NCBI RefSeq assembly: GCF_000969415.1
Contig: NZ_JZEX01000192.1
Location: 1-64,000 of the forward strand
Direction: 5' to 3'
DNA length: 64,000 bases
From: Devosia geojensis
GTDB lineage: Bacteria; Pseudomonadota; Alphaproteobacteria; Rhizobiales; Devosiaceae
Shown: in pieces, positions 7,702 to 15,534 of the stretch
How positions within the stretch are numbered: the stretch's first letter is position 1
Layout of the letters: every line of letters starts with the position of its first letter
The notes under the pieces: model-generated
What the model was told of the DNA's origin: nothing
What the model saw: only the letters and a program-made list of their open reading frames with translations
The model's database searches: none
Program-made: the position numbers and the translations under genes

Positions 7702-8742
7702 ATGGGTTATCGCGTAGCTGTCGTCGGCGCCACGGGCAATGTGGGCCGGGAAGTCCTCAACATCCTCGCCGAGCGCAAGTTCCCGGCCGACGAGGTGGTG
7801 GCGCTCGCCTCCTCGCGCTCGGTCGGGCGGGAAGTGAGCTGGGGCGACAAGATCCTCAAGGTCAAGAACCTCGAGGACTATGATTTTTCCGGCATCGACT
7901 TCGCCATCATGTCGGCGGGCGGCTCGACCGCCAAGGAATGGGCCCCTAGGATCGCCGCCAAGGGCGCCATCGTCATCGACAATTCGAGTTACTGGCGCTA
8001 CCACGCCGACGTGCCGCTCGTCGTGCCCGAGGTCAATGCCCACGTGCTCGATGCCTTTATGGCTAACCCCAAGCGCACCAATATTATCGCCAACCCCAAC
8101 TGCTCGACGGCGCAGCTCGTCGTGGCGCTGAAGCCGCTCCACGACGCGGCGACCATCAAGCGGGTGGTCGTTGCCACCTACCAGTCGGTCTCGGGCGCCG
8201 GCAAGGACGCCATGGACGAGCTCTGGGCGCAGACCAAGGGTATCTTCGTCAATGACAAGCCGGCTCCGGCAAAGTTCCCGAAGCAGATCGCCTTCAACGT
8301 GATTCCGCACGGCGGGGACTTTATGGAAGACGGCTATACGACCGAAGAGTGGAAGATGACGGTCGAAACCAAGAAGATCCTCGATCCCAAGATCAAGCTC
8401 ACGGCCACATCCGTGCGTGTGCCGGTGTTCGTAGGCCATTCGGAGGCCGTTAATATCGAGTTCGAAAAGCCGATTCTCGCGGACGAGGCGCGCGAGATTC
8501 TGCGCGAAGCGCCGGGCATCGCCGTCATCGACAAGCGCGAGGCCGGCGGCTATGCGACCCCGGTCGAAGCGGTGGGCGAATACGACACGTTCGTGTCGCG
8601 CATCCGCGAGGACGTGACGGTCGAGAACGGGCTTGCCATGTGGGTGGTCTCGGACAATTTGCGCAAGGGCGCCGCCCTCAACACCATCCAGATCGCCGAG
8701 ACGCTCATCGAACGGGGCCTGATGGACCGCAAGGCGGCCTGA
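7702..8742 (+). CDS. asd: Aspartate-semialdehyde dehydrogenase
   Basis: Reduces aspartyl phosphate to aspartate semialdehyde with NADPH, on the pathway to lysine/diaminopimelate, threonine and methionine. The 346 residues include the N-terminal NADP motif VAVVGATGNVGREVLNIL, the active-site segment IIANPNCSTAQLVVAL with the catalytic cysteine near residue 134, and the later HSEAVNIEFEKP where the catalytic histidine usually lies. GGAG is placed about 10 bases before the ATG. It overlaps the following YciI gene as ATGA. A candidate leader peptide, hairpin and promoter occupy the 320 bases upstream. Confidence 0.96.
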   Translation: MGYRVAVVGATGNVGREVLNILAERKFPADEVVALASSRSVGREVSWGDKILKVKNLEDYDFSGIDFAIMSAGGSTAKEWAPRIAAKGAIVIDNSSYWRYHADVPLVVPEVNAHVLDAFMANPKRTNIIANPNCSTAQLVVALKPLHDAATIKRVVVATYQSVSGAGKDAMDELWAQTKGIFVNDKPAPAKFPKQIAFNVIPHGGDFMEDGYTTEEWKMTVETKKILDPKIKLTATSVRVPVFVGHSEAVNIEFEKPILADEAREILREAPGIAVIDKREAGGYATPVEAVGEYDTFVSRIREDVTVENGLAMWVVSDNLRKGAALNTIQIAETLIERGLMDRKAA

Positions 8743-9038
8743 TGCGCTACATCGCGATCTTCGAGGACATCGCCGATGGCTCGGCCATCCGTGCCGACCT
8801 GACCGAGGCGCACCAGGCGTTCCTGCGCCAGCACAAGGGCAAGCTCCGGCTTGCCGGGGCCGTGCGCGAGGAGCATGGCGGCAGGCCGGTCGGCGGCGCC
8901 TGGGTGTTCGATACGGATACCCGAGAGGAAGCCGACGCGATCGTTCGGGCCGACCCGTTCTTTGCCGCAGGCCTGCGCGCCACCTACAAACTTCTCGCCT
9001 GGGGCACCGCTCCGGGCTATGAGGACGTGGTGCTGTAA
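8742..9038 (+). CDS. YciI family protein
   Basis: A 98-residue protein of the YciI ferredoxin-like family. It shows the family start MRYIAIFEDI, an H-containing segment EAHQAFLRQHKGKLRLAGAVRE (residues about 22-43) and AWVFDTDTREEADAIVRADPFFAAGL, where the Asp of RADPF is the conserved acidic residue thought to be catalytic in the few studied relatives. The start codon overlaps the asd stop (ATGA), so it should be translated together with asd. Substrate unknown. Confidence 0.85.
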   Translation: MRYIAIFEDIADGSAIRADLTEAHQAFLRQHKGKLRLAGAVREEHGGRPVGGAWVFDTDTREEADAIVRADPFFAAGLRATYKLLAWGTAPGYEDVVL

Positions 9039-9082
9039 TTTCCCGGGTGCGCGGCCACCGCGCACCTCTTTAAGCCATTGCC

Positions 9083-9946
9083 ATGCCGCTGCGCGACGTT
9101 CTTCTCGCCCTCGTGGTCGTCACCATCTGGGGCATCAACTTCACCGTCATCAAGCTCAGCGTCACCGAGCTGCCGCCGATCCTTGCGGCGGCGCTGCGGT
9201 TCTTGTTTGCCGCGGTGCCGGCGGTGTTCTTCGTGCCGCGCCCGAAAGCGTCCTGGACGCTCGTCGTCGGCTATGGGTTGCTGATGGGCTTTGCGCTCTA
9301 TGCGCTTCTCAACATGTCGATCTATCTCGGCATGCCGGCCAGCCTCTCGTCGGTCGTCCTGCAGGTGCAGGCGATTTTCACCATCCTTCTCGCCTTCGCC
9401 TTCCTCGGCGAGCGGCCGCGCAAGCTCCAGCTCGTCGGCTCGGCCGTTGCCTTTGCGGGCATCGCCGTCATCGGGCTCGCGCGCTCCGAGGGCGCGGCGC
9501 TCTTTCCGTTCCTTTTGACGATCGCGGCGGCTTTCGCCTGGGGCGGGGCCAATATCGTCTCCAAGAAGGCTGGGGCGACCAACATGGTGGCCTTCACCGT
9601 CTGGGGCAATCTCGTCGCGCCGCTGCCGCTCCTGCTGCTCTCGCTTGTGCTCGACGGCCCGCAGGCCGTGCTCACGGCGCTCTCCCATCCGACGTGGGAA
9701 GTTGCCGGCATCATCGCGTTCCTCGCCTATCCGACGACGCTGTTCGGGTTTGCGGTGTGGAGCGGGTTGCTGCAGCGGCATCCGGCGGCGAGCGTTGCCC
9801 CGTTCACGCTCCTGGTGCCGGTCGCGGGCATGGCCTCAGGTATGCTGGTGCTGGGCGAGCGGGTGGCGGCGATCGATATCGCCGGCGGCGTGCTCATTCT
9901 CTTCGGGCTGGCGCTGATCGTCATGCGCTTCCCAAAACGCGCATGA
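9083..9946 (+). CDS. EamA/DMT family transporter
   Basis: A 287-residue inner-membrane protein with about ten hydrophobic segments arranged as two EamA repeats, beginning VLLALVVVTIWGINFTVIKLSV, the usual first helix of this family. The glycine/proline-rich ELPPILAAALRFLFAAVPA helix and the second-half GGANIVSKKAG loop fit the drug/metabolite transporter superfamily, whose members export amino acids and metabolites. The closest well known group is YddG/RhtA-like, but substrate cannot be read from sequence. It ends near a GC-rich hairpin shared with a convergent EF-hand gene. Confidence 0.88.
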   Translation: MPLRDVLLALVVVTIWGINFTVIKLSVTELPPILAAALRFLFAAVPAVFFVPRPKASWTLVVGYGLLMGFALYALLNMSIYLGMPASLSSVVLQVQAIFTILLAFAFLGERPRKLQLVGSAVAFAGIAVIGLARSEGAALFPFLLTIAAAFAWGGANIVSKKAGATNMVAFTVWGNLVAPLPLLLLSLVLDGPQAVLTALSHPTWEVAGIIAFLAYPTTLFGFAVWSGLLQRHPAASVAPFTLLVPVAGMASGMLVLGERVAAIDIAGGVLILFGLALIVMRFPKRA

Positions 9947-9950
9947 AATA

Positions 9951-9976
9951 AAGCCCCGGCGCGCGGCCGGGGCCTT
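9951..9976. terminator. Bidirectional hairpin between convergent genes
   Basis: GCCCCGG (9953-9959) pairs with CCGGGGC (9967-9973) and the flanking AA/TT extend the match, between the ends of the DMT transporter and the first EF-hand gene. No long T-run is present, so strength is uncertain. Confidence 0.5.
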
Positions 9977-9984
9977 GTTGCCGG

Positions 9985-10311
9985 TTACTGGGACTCCGAG
10001 GGCACTTCCCCGGCGGGCGGTGCAGGATCGGCAGGGGCGGTCGTCGGCGGAGCCGCCGGCGCTGCCGGCGCCGGAGCGGCTGCCGCGCCCTGCTGCATGA
10101 TCGCGACCTCTTCGGCCGAAAGGCCGCCGCTGCCGTCGGTGTCGGCGGCGTCGAACTCTTCCTGGGTCAGCTGCGGCCAGGCCACGGTGATCTCCTCGAA
10201 GGAGAGCTCGCCATTGGCGTCGGCGTCGAGGTCGGCAAAAGTCGTCGCCTGGGCGAAAGCCGCCCCGGTCAGCAGGCCGACGGCGGCGAGGGAAAGCACA
10301 AGCTTCTTCAT
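9985..10311 (-). CDS. Exported EF-hand protein with Ala/Pro tail
   Basis: A 108-residue protein with signal peptide MKKLVLSLAAVGLLTGAAFA. Two EF-hand loops are clear: DADANGELSFEE at residues 29-40 and DTDGSGGLSAEE at 57-68, each with acidic or Asn/Ser residues at the metal-contact positions and Glu at position 12, so calcium binding is likely. The C-terminal third (about residues 72-108) is low-complexity Ala/Pro, a probable unstructured tail. A second EF-hand gene lies upstream on the same strand; both are probably periplasmic calcium-binding proteins of unknown partner. Confidence 0.85.
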   Translation of the reverse strand: MKKLVLSLAAVGLLTGAAFAQATTFADLDADANGELSFEEITVAWPQLTQEEFDAADTDGSGGLSAEEVAIMQQGAAAAPAPAAPAAPPTTAPADPAPPAGEVPSESQ

Positions 10312-10403
10312 TTCAATACCTTATCGAAGGGAGGAGGAAGCGCCGGCGGAGGCCGGCGCCTTGTCGTGGTGTGCGCCCCGCGGCTGGCGCGGGGCGGCGT
10401 GCC

Positions 10404-10652
10404 TTACATGGCCGGCGCGCTCGTTGCCGAAAGGGTGGCGAACTCGTCTTCCGAGAGCTCGCCGCTGGCATCGAGGTCGGCGGCGGCAAAGGCTTCGGCG
10501 GTCACGTCCGGCAGGGCAGTCTGCACCTCGGTGAGGCTGAGGCCCCCGCTCGCATCGGCATCGAGCGTTGCGAAGTCGGGTGCGGCTTCCTGGGCCATGG
10601 CGGCGGTGGAAAGGCCGAGAGCGACGAGCGCGGGCAGGACAATCTTGTGCAT
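10404..10652 (-). CDS. Short exported EF-hand protein
   Basis: An 82-residue paralogue of the neighbouring EF-hand protein without the Ala/Pro tail. The start MHKIVLPALVALGLSTAAMA is a signal peptide; the open frame extends upstream but lacks family resemblance there. Two loops, DADASGGLSLTE (31-42) and DLDASGELSEDE (59-70), carry the calcium-contact residues and a Glu at position 12. It precedes the tailed EF-hand gene by 92 bases on the same strand. Hairpins in that gap (10340-10359 and 10374-10396, 8 and 9 bp) could separate the transcripts. Confidence 0.83.
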   Translation of the reverse strand: MHKIVLPALVALGLSTAAMAQEAAPDFATLDADASGGLSLTEVQTALPDVTAEAFAAADLDASGELSEDEFATLSATSAPAM

Positions 10653-11017
10653 AGGCGTGATCTCCGGTTGGGTGGATCGCGGTCCCGCGAGTGCCGGACC
10701 GACGGATGCGTTGCTGCGATCCGCAGGCAAGACCGTGAGCGGGCTTTGTGACCCGCGGGGGCCGGAAAGCGGGTAATATTCTGGAGTTTTGCGGGCAGGC
10801 GGCGCGGCGAGCCGGCAGGTATAACGGCAAGTTGAAGGCCGCCCGCTGAGGCCGCCCGGCAATCGAGGCGGGCAGGCGTCGCACAGTTGCCAAATCAACG
10901 GCGCAATGCTCAACGGTACATTTTTGTGGCAGGGTAGTATTGGCCGTTCACGCCCGCGTGAACGGCCGGTCGAACTCTGGGTTTGCCCAATATCGAAGGA
11001 TCAGATCGATCGGAAGA
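10653..11017. other. Intergenic region with a perfect 11-bp hairpin
   Basis: No gene is supported in these 365 bases. The main structure is GGCCGTTCACG (10942-10952) paired perfectly with CGTGAACGGCC (10957-10967) around a 4-base loop, placed 50 bases beyond the carbonic anhydrase stop, where it may end that transcript, though no T-run follows on that strand. The part next to the EF-hand gene should hold its promoter; I found no clear -35/-10 pair. Confidence 0.5.
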
Positions 11018-11659
11018 TCAAACGTCCGGTCGCGAAAAATCGCCGGTGTCGGGGTTCATCACCCACAATTCACCGGTCGAAATGTCGAACCATGCCCCAT
11101 GTAAGGCAAGTTTTCCTTCCGTCTCAAGCTTGGCGACGTAAGGAAAGGTCCGCAGGTTGCCGATGGAGTTGCGGATGGAGATCCGTTCCAGAGCCGTCTG
11201 CCGTTCGGCTGGCGTCATCAGCGCGTTCTGCCCGACCTGAGCGGAAACGGGGCCGAGCATGCTCATCCACTTGCCGATGAAGTCGCCGGCATCGAGCGGC
11301 TTGGCGTTCGGCGAGAGGGCGGCGTGGATGCCGCCGCACCGTCCGTGGCCCATGACGACGATGTTGGAGACCTCGAGCGAGACGACCGCGAACTCGATGG
11401 CGGCGGACGTGCCGTGCTGGCCCCCGTCCGGCTGGTATGTCGGCACGAGGTTGGCGACGTTCCTCAGGACGAACAGCTCGCCGGGTCCGGCATCGAAGAT
11501 CGTCTCGGGCGCCGCGCGGCTGTCGCAGCAGGCGATGATCATGGTGGTCGGGCTCTGCCCTGTCGCCGCCAGTTCGCTGTAGCGGCTCTGCTCGCGGGCG
11601 AACCGGCCGGCGAGGAAGTTGGCATAGCCTTGAATGAGGTGTTCAGGAAACCGGTGCAT
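11018..11659 (-). CDS. Beta-class carbonic anhydrase
   Basis: Zinc enzyme interconverting CO2 and bicarbonate. With the start at 11659 (MHRFPEHLIQGY) the protein has 213 residues. Zinc ligands Cys45, His105 and Cys108 appear in IIACCDSRAAPE and VVMGHGRCGGI, and the Asp46-Arg48 dyad of the beta class is intact. An upstream in-frame ATG at 11734 would add 25 residues and reach the divergent DUF1737 gene, so the shorter start is preferred. The C-terminus HGAWFDISTGELWVMNPDTG is typical of the family. Confidence 0.93.
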   Translation of the reverse strand: MHRFPEHLIQGYANFLAGRFAREQSRYSELAATGQSPTTMIIACCDSRAAPETIFDAGPGELFVLRNVANLVPTYQPDGGQHGTSAAIEFAVVSLEVSNIVVMGHGRCGGIHAALSPNAKPLDAGDFIGKWMSMLGPVSAQVGQNALMTPAERQTALERISIRNSIGNLRTFPYVAKLETEGKLALHGAWFDISTGELWVMNPDTGDFSRPDV

Positions 11660-11732
11660 GTCGGATCGAATAGCTGTAAGCAGCGGGGAGTTCAACACGT
11701 CTCGGTTTGCACTGGAGACATTGGGGGTCTGC

Positions 11733-11939
11733 ATGCTGATTTACCGGTTCCTGTCGGGCGAGGACGATTCCGCGTTCTGCCACAAGGTCACCAAGGCGCT
11801 TTCTGAGGGTTGGGAGCTCTACGGCTCGCCCACCTACGCCTACGATGCGGTGAGCAAGAAGATGCGCTGCGGCCAGGCGGTCACCAGGATCGTGCGCGAG
11901 CAGCCATACGATCCCGACAAGAAGCTGGTGGACTATTAG
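11733..11939 (+). CDS. DUF1737 domain protein
   Basis: A 68-residue protein beginning MLIYRFLSGEDDSAFCHKVTK and continuing ALSEGWELYGSPTYAYD, the compact fold of the DUF1737 family, small proteins of unknown function often found alone in proteobacteria. The ATG at 11733 is chosen since the domain starts there, although the frame stays open upstream. It is divergent from the carbonic anhydrase, with 73 bases between the starts for both promoters. No cofactor motif is evident. Confidence 0.8.
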   Translation: MLIYRFLSGEDDSAFCHKVTKALSEGWELYGSPTYAYDAVSKKMRCGQAVTRIVREQPYDPDKKLVDY

Positions 11940-11980
11940 GGCGGCCCGTGTAAGCTGCTCATGCAGCCACAACCGCGACT

Positions 11981-12007
11981 GTCGTCCCCGGCTTTCGCCG
12001 GGGTGAT
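11981..12007. repeat. Single intergenic palindromic repeat unit
   Basis: GTCGTCCCCGGCTTTCGCCG followed by GGGTGAT forms an 8-bp hairpin around CTTTCG and matches the family also seen at 3487-3578 and 32858-33017. It lies between convergent genes. Confidence 0.7.
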
Positions 12008-12048
12008 AGCGAGGTGAGGTGAAGTTTGGCGCCAACGCAACGCCAACC

Positions 12049-12309
12049 TCACTCGCGCGGCCCGTTGTACTCCATCTTCATATAGGCGTCGCCGCGCGCC
12101 AGCTCGTCGAGCATCTGGTCGATGCGCTTCTGGCGGGTATCCGCACGCTTGGCGCGCGCGATCCAGCCGAGATAGTCGTTGCGCTGGTAGGCGGGGCGCA
12201 TCTCATATGCGCGCTCGAGGTGCCGCTCCTTCAGCAGCCGGCCGATATCGGCGGGCATGGGCTGGAGCGCACGCTTCAGGTTTTCGCTCGAAGGGGCTGA
12301 GGTCGTCAT
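12049..12309 (-). CDS. YdeI/OmpD-associated family protein (short)
   Basis: An 86-residue protein consisting essentially of the C-terminal domain of the YdeI/OmpD-associated family. The conserved part is AYQRNDYLGWIARAKRADTR then KRIDQMLDELARGDAYMKM (about residues 40-78), in which Arg/Lys-rich helices dominate. Full-length YdeI proteins are about twice as long, so this is either a short family form or a reduced copy. Function is not established; E. coli YdeI has been linked to peptide resistance. It lies 9 bases after the VOC gene and should be in one transcript with it. Confidence 0.75.
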   Translation of the reverse strand: MTTSAPSSENLKRALQPMPADIGRLLKERHLERAYEMRPAYQRNDYLGWIARAKRADTRQKRIDQMLDELARGDAYMKMEYNGPRE

Positions 12310-12318
12310 GGCTTCACC

Positions 12319-12723
12319 TCACTGGGTGGTGATCACCACGGATGCGGCGCTGCGCGTCGCCGGGCCGTGATGGACCGCTTCGATGTTGTTGCCGTCGGGG
12401 TCGAGGGCGAAGGCGGCGTAGTAGCCGGGATGGTAGGGCCGCTCGCCCGGCGCGCCGTTGTCGGTGCCGCCATTGGCGAGGGCCGCCTCGTGGAAGCGCC
12501 GGACGGCGTCGTGGTCGGCGGCCTGGAAGGCCAGGTGCACGCGCGTCACGTAGTCGTCGGCCTTGTCGACGAAAAGCTCGTCGGCGGCGAAGGCGCCTTC
12601 GAACTCGTAGGTGATGCCGAGCCCCAGCGTCTCCAATACGGCGCGATAGAAGCGCTTGGATCGCTCCACGTCCGCCACCCGCAGATGCACGTGATCCAGA
12701 AGCCGTCCCTGGTGGAACTCCAT
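12319..12723 (-). CDS. VOC family protein (glyoxalase/dioxygenase fold)
   Basis: A 134-residue vicinal-oxygen-chelate protein. Its two beta-alpha-beta-beta-beta modules are visible: LLDHVHLRVADVERSKRFYRA at the start with the first metal-ligand His, and FALDPDGNNIEAVHHGPA near residue 115, where Glu of NIEAV is the usual second-module ligand. Relatives include glyoxalase I, fosfomycin/bleomycin resistance proteins and dioxygenases; substrate is unknown. It is divergent from a MarR gene with an operator-like palindrome between, suggesting induction when MarR binds a ligand. Confidence 0.85.
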   Translation of the reverse strand: MEFHQGRLLDHVHLRVADVERSKRFYRAVLETLGLGITYEFEGAFAADELFVDKADDYVTRVHLAFQAADHDAVRRFHEAALANGGTDNGAPGERPYHPGYYAAFALDPDGNNIEAVHHGPATRSAASVVITTQ

Positions 12724-12749
12724 CGCCGCTCCTCCTTGCCGTATTTGTA

Positions 12750-12776
12750 TAGCTATGCTAAATATAAGCTAAGCTA
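12750..12776. promoter_or_regulatory. MarR operator-like palindrome between VOC and marR genes
   Basis: A 27-base imperfect inverted repeat, arms TAGCTATGC and GCTAAGCTA, sits in the only AT-rich part of the 77-base divergent gap. It probably overlaps the VOC promoter, letting the MarR protein control both itself and the VOC-YdeI unit. Confidence 0.5.
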
Positions 12777-12800
12777 ACAAATTGAGTCAAGAGGACGGCC

Positions 12801-13286
12801 ATGCTCAGCGAAAAGGACCGGCGCACCCTGCAGATCTTCCACCGCGCCGCCGTGCCGCTCGATCGGGCCGTGCAGGCCGCCGACCGCGCGAGCGGCTGCA
12901 GCGGGGCGCAGCTGCAGGCGCTTTCCGCCATCGTCTTTTTCGGCGCCACCACGCTTTCGGCTCTCGCCGCGCATGAGCGCATCGCCGCGCCCACGGCTTC
13001 GCGCATCGTCGAGAGCCTGGTGCAGGCCGGGCTCGTCGACCGCACGCCGGCGCCCGGCGACCGACGCGCCAGCCAGCTCGTCGCGACGCCCAGGGGACGG
13101 GCAGCGCTCACTACGGCGTGCGATGCGCGTGTCGACATGCTGGAAGGGGTGCTGGAGGATTTCACCCGCGAGGAGTGGGCGGCGCTGGCGGTGACGGCGC
13201 GCGCCCTCAACCGCGTCTTCGGCCTCGACGGGGGCGGGCGCTACATTCCGCGCGCCGAGCTGCTGGCCGAGACGGAAACCGTCTGA
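12801..13286 (+). CDS. MarR family transcriptional regulator
   Basis: A 161-residue winged-helix regulator. The recognition region reads TLSALAAHERIAAPTASRIVES (about residues 52-73), followed by the wing GLVDRTPAPGDRRASQLVATPRG containing the DxR motif of the MarR family. N- and C-terminal helices form the dimer interface. It is divergent from the VOC gene and shares a palindromic operator with it, so it likely represses both and is released by a small, perhaps electrophilic, ligand. Ligand not identifiable. Confidence 0.88.
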   Translation: MLSEKDRRTLQIFHRAAVPLDRAVQAADRASGCSGAQLQALSAIVFFGATTLSALAAHERIAAPTASRIVESLVQAGLVDRTPAPGDRRASQLVATPRGRAALTTACDARVDMLEGVLEDFTREEWAALAVTARALNRVFGLDGGGRYIPRAELLAETETV

Positions 13287-13290
13287 GCCT

Positions 13291-13857
13291 TCAGGCCTGC
13301 CGGTTGAGCTTCAGCCACTGCAACATCAAGACGGTCTTGGCGTCGATGATCTCGCCGCGCCCGATCATGGCGTAGGCGGTCTCGAAATCGAGTTCGATCA
13401 CCTCGATGTCCTCGCCCTCGTGGCTGAGGCCGCCGCCTTGCGCGATCCGGTCGCCGGGGCCGTAATGGCCGATGAAGCAGGCGCATTTCTCGGTGAGCGA
13501 GCCGGGGCTCATATAGAGATCGAAGAGAAAAGTGAGGGTTTGCGGGCGGTAGCCCGTCTCCTCCTCCGCCTCGCGCCTTGCGCAGGTTTCCGGGTCGTCC
13601 CCGTCGAGCAGCCCCGCGCAGGCCTCGATGAGGAAGCCGGAATCGCCGTTGAGGTGCGCGGGCAGGCGGAACTGGCGCGTCAGCACCACCCGGTCGGCAA
13701 GAGGATCGTGGAGCAGCACGGAGGCACCGCTACCGTGGTCGTAGACCTCGCGGGTCAGCGTCTGGCGCGTGCCGTCGCGGCGCGGGTGGCTGAGCTCGAA
13801 CTGGGTCAGGCTCCCCCAGTTCTGGGCAAGGGTCCGGCGATCGTGGATGGTGACCAT
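13291..13857 (-). CDS. NudK-type Nudix hydrolase
   Basis: A 188-residue Nudix protein. The segment AGLLDGDDPETCARREAEEE followed by TGY (about residues 81-103) matches the variant Nudix box of NudK, the GDP-mannose/nucleoside-diphosphate-sugar pyrophosphatase, including the metal-binding REAEEE glutamates. The upstream RVVLTRQFRLPAHLNG and downstream FLFDLYMSPGSLTEKCACFIG are also NudK-like. Start at 13857 gives MVTIHDRRTLAQNW. It is convergent with the MarR gene, only 4 bases apart. Specific substrate is not proven; ADP-ribose is an alternative. Confidence 0.86.
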   Translation of the reverse strand: MVTIHDRRTLAQNWGSLTQFELSHPRRDGTRQTLTREVYDHGSGASVLLHDPLADRVVLTRQFRLPAHLNGDSGFLIEACAGLLDGDDPETCARREAEEETGYRPQTLTFLFDLYMSPGSLTEKCACFIGHYGPGDRIAQGGGLSHEGEDIEVIELDFETAYAMIGRGEIIDAKTVLMLQWLKLNRQA

Positions 13858-14052
13858 GAGGGCGTCTCATTGCGTGTCGGGCAAAAGCTTGTCGCCGATT
13901 TGCCCGCGCCCCGCCAGCCGTCGCGCCGCATGGGCTCCATGGCTTAATCGCAGGTGAACGTCTCCTTCAGCGCCGGTTCGAAGCCGCCTCCCTAGAGAGC
14001 GCCCCCATTCGCGGCGCAGGACGCCGCTTCAATCAACAAAGGAGACCAAAAA

Positions 14053-14577
14053 GTGAAGACCATTACCCGTATCGTTCTCGTCGCTGCCGCCGGCCTTGCC
14101 CTCGCGGTTCCCGCCCATGCGGCCAGCCGCGCCGTGCAGATCAACGCCGATATTTTCGGTGATCGCTGCGCCGCCCAAGGCGGCCTCCTGCAGTCGGATG
14201 GGGCGACCTATCTCTGTCAGACGCCGGCCATCGACATGCTCTGCAAGTTCGTCGCGCCGTCGGCCGCCCAGTGCGCCTGGGCCGGCATCGACAACACCCG
14301 TGCGGTGGTGCGGCTCATCGGCATGTCGAGCGGCGCGGTGCCCAGCACCAGCAGCGGCATCGCCTACAAGCCCGACAATGGCGGCGGCATCGACCTGCCG
14401 GACCTGCCGATCGACAACGGCAATGGCGGCGGTGGCGGGATCGACCTGCCGGACCTGCCGATCGACAACGGCAACGGCGGTGGCGGCGGGATCGACCTGC
14501 CCGATCTTCCGATCGACAACGGCAATGGTGGCGGCGGCGGCATCGATCTGCCCGATCTTCCGGTCAACAACAACTGA
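14053..14577 (+). CDS. Exported protein with 17-residue IDLPDLP repeats
   Basis: A 174-residue protein starting with GTG, supported by GGAG 9 bases upstream and a clean signal peptide ending PAHA-A near residue 23. Residues 24-100 form a small domain with four cysteines (RCAAQ, YLCQT, LLCKF-type and QCAWAG positions), perhaps two disulfides. From residue 110 to the end, the unit GGGIDLPDLPIDNGNGG is repeated about 3.7 times with exact 17-residue spacing of IDLPDLP (113, 130, 147, 164). I do not recognise the family. Repeats rich in Gly, Asp and Pro suggest a flexible surface or calcium-binding tail. Confidence 0.75.
   Translation: MKTITRIVLVAAAGLALAVPAHAASRAVQINADIFGDRCAAQGGLLQSDGATYLCQTPAIDMLCKFVAPSAAQCAWAGIDNTRAVVRLIGMSSGAVPSTSSGIAYKPDNGGGIDLPDLPIDNGNGGGGGIDLPDLPIDNGNGGGGGIDLPDLPIDNGNGGGGGIDLPDLPVNNN
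14380..14565 (+). repeat. 51-bp in-frame tandem repeats
   Basis: About 3.7 copies of a 51-base unit encode the Gly-rich IDLPDLPIDNG repeats at the end of the preceding protein. Copies differ at silent positions (for example GACCTGCCGGAC against GACCTGCCCGAT), which suggests the array is retained for its protein rather than being a recent slippage product. Confidence 0.9.
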
Positions 14578-14599
14578 TCGGCCCCTCCATCACGCCTCC

Positions 14600-14628
14600 T
14601 GCGGCCGGGCATTCCCTGTCCGGCCGCA
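14600..14628 (+). terminator. Hairpin terminator candidate before sdhC
   Basis: TGCGGCCGG (14600-14608) pairs perfectly with CCGGCCGCA (14620-14628), 23 bases after the repeat protein; a weak T-rich stretch (AAAAGTTTAA) follows. It likely separates that gene from the sdh operon. Confidence 0.45.
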
Positions 14629-14747
14629 TGCTGCAAAAGTTTAAGCGGGCGCAAGCTTTCCGCCTTTGACGCGGCGCGTTCGCGACGCTAGAAGTCTCGA
14701 ACCATTCCAAACTGGCGCGGTCTCCCGCCGCGCGGCAGGAAGGCTTC

Positions 14748-15134
14748 ATGGCAGCGCGTCCCAGACCCACATCCCCTCACCTTTCGATCTACCGCTTCAC
14801 CATCACCATGACGATGTCGATCGTCCACCGCGCCACCGGCATCGCCAACTATGCCGGCACGGTGCTGCTGGCCGCCTGGCTCGCCGCGGCAGCGTGGGGC
14901 GAGGATGCGCTGAACGTCGTCAACACGATCTACGGCAGCTGGTTCGGGATGATCGTCCTCTTCGGCTACACTTGGTCGCTGCTCCACCACATGCTCGGCG
15001 GCATCCGCCATTTCGTGTGGGATCTCGGCTACGGCTTCGAGCCGGGCCAGCGCGAGGGCCTCGCCTGGGCCAACCTCATCGCCTCGGTGGTGCTCACTCT
15101 TCTGGTGTGGACCCTCTTCGTGTGGATGGCCTGA
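14748..15134 (+). CDS. sdhC: Succinate dehydrogenase cytochrome b556 subunit
   Basis: Membrane anchor of complex II, binding heme b and ubiquinone with SdhD. The 128 residues carry the SdhC signature [20 protein letters not shown] near the N-terminus, with [12 protein letters not shown] helix I, and the heme histidine region [15 protein letters not shown] near residues 83-97. Three transmembrane segments are evident. The start at 14748 ([11 protein letters not shown]) follows AGGAAGG at suitable spacing. Its stop overlaps the sdhD start (ATGA), so the two anchors are translationally coupled. Confidence 0.95.
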   Translation: MAARPRPTSPHLSIYRFTITMTMSIVHRATGIANYAGTVLLAAWLAAAAWGEDALNVVNTIYGSWFGMIVLFGYTWSLLHHMLGGIRHFVWDLGYGFEPGQREGLAWANLIASVVLTLLVWTLFVWMA

Positions 15135-15529
15135 TGCGCGAACATGTCGTCACCCGCGAGATGATCGCGAACCCCAAGAGCAAATACGGGAACCCGAAGG
15201 CGGCGACCCGCCACTTCTTCCTGCAGCGCCTCTCGGGCGTCTCCAATATCGTCTTCACGCTCTTCCTGGTCTTCATCGTCGTGCGGCTCGCCGGCGAAGG
15301 CCGCGCCGACGTCGTTGGCCTTCTCGGCAACCCGCTCGTCGGCATTCCCTTCGCCATCCTCTTTGCCATCGTCGCTTTCCACATGCGGATCGGCATGAAC
15401 GAGGTGATCGAAGACTATGTCAGCGAGGAGCGCACCAACCGGCTGACCATGGCGCTCAACGCGTTCTTCGCCCTCGCCGTCGGCCTTGTCGGTGTCGTCT
15501 CCATTCTAAAGATCGTCTTCTGGGGTTAG
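15134..15529 (+). CDS. sdhD: Succinate dehydrogenase hydrophobic anchor subunit
   Basis: Second membrane anchor of complex II, 131 residues with three hydrophobic helices. The amphipathic start [20 protein letters not shown] and the heme/quinone helix containing [16 protein letters not shown] (about residues 79-94) are typical of alphaproteobacterial SdhD. It overlaps sdhC by the ATGA junction and is followed after 5 bases by sdhA. Only the ATG at 15134 fits both frame and family start; the open frame extending upstream to 14666 is the shadow of sdhC. Confidence 0.93.
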   Translation: MREHVVTREMIANPKSKYGNPKAATRHFFLQRLSGVSNIVFTLFLVFIVVRLAGEGRADVVGLLGNPLVGIPFAILFAIVAFHMRIGMNEVIEDYVSEERTNRLTMALNAFFALAVGLVGVVSILKIVFWG

Positions 15530-15534
15530 GCCTG

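Noticed and set aside
14380-14565. CRISPR-like tandem repeats
   Set aside because: Units are contiguous without spacers, in frame and encode a protein repeat.
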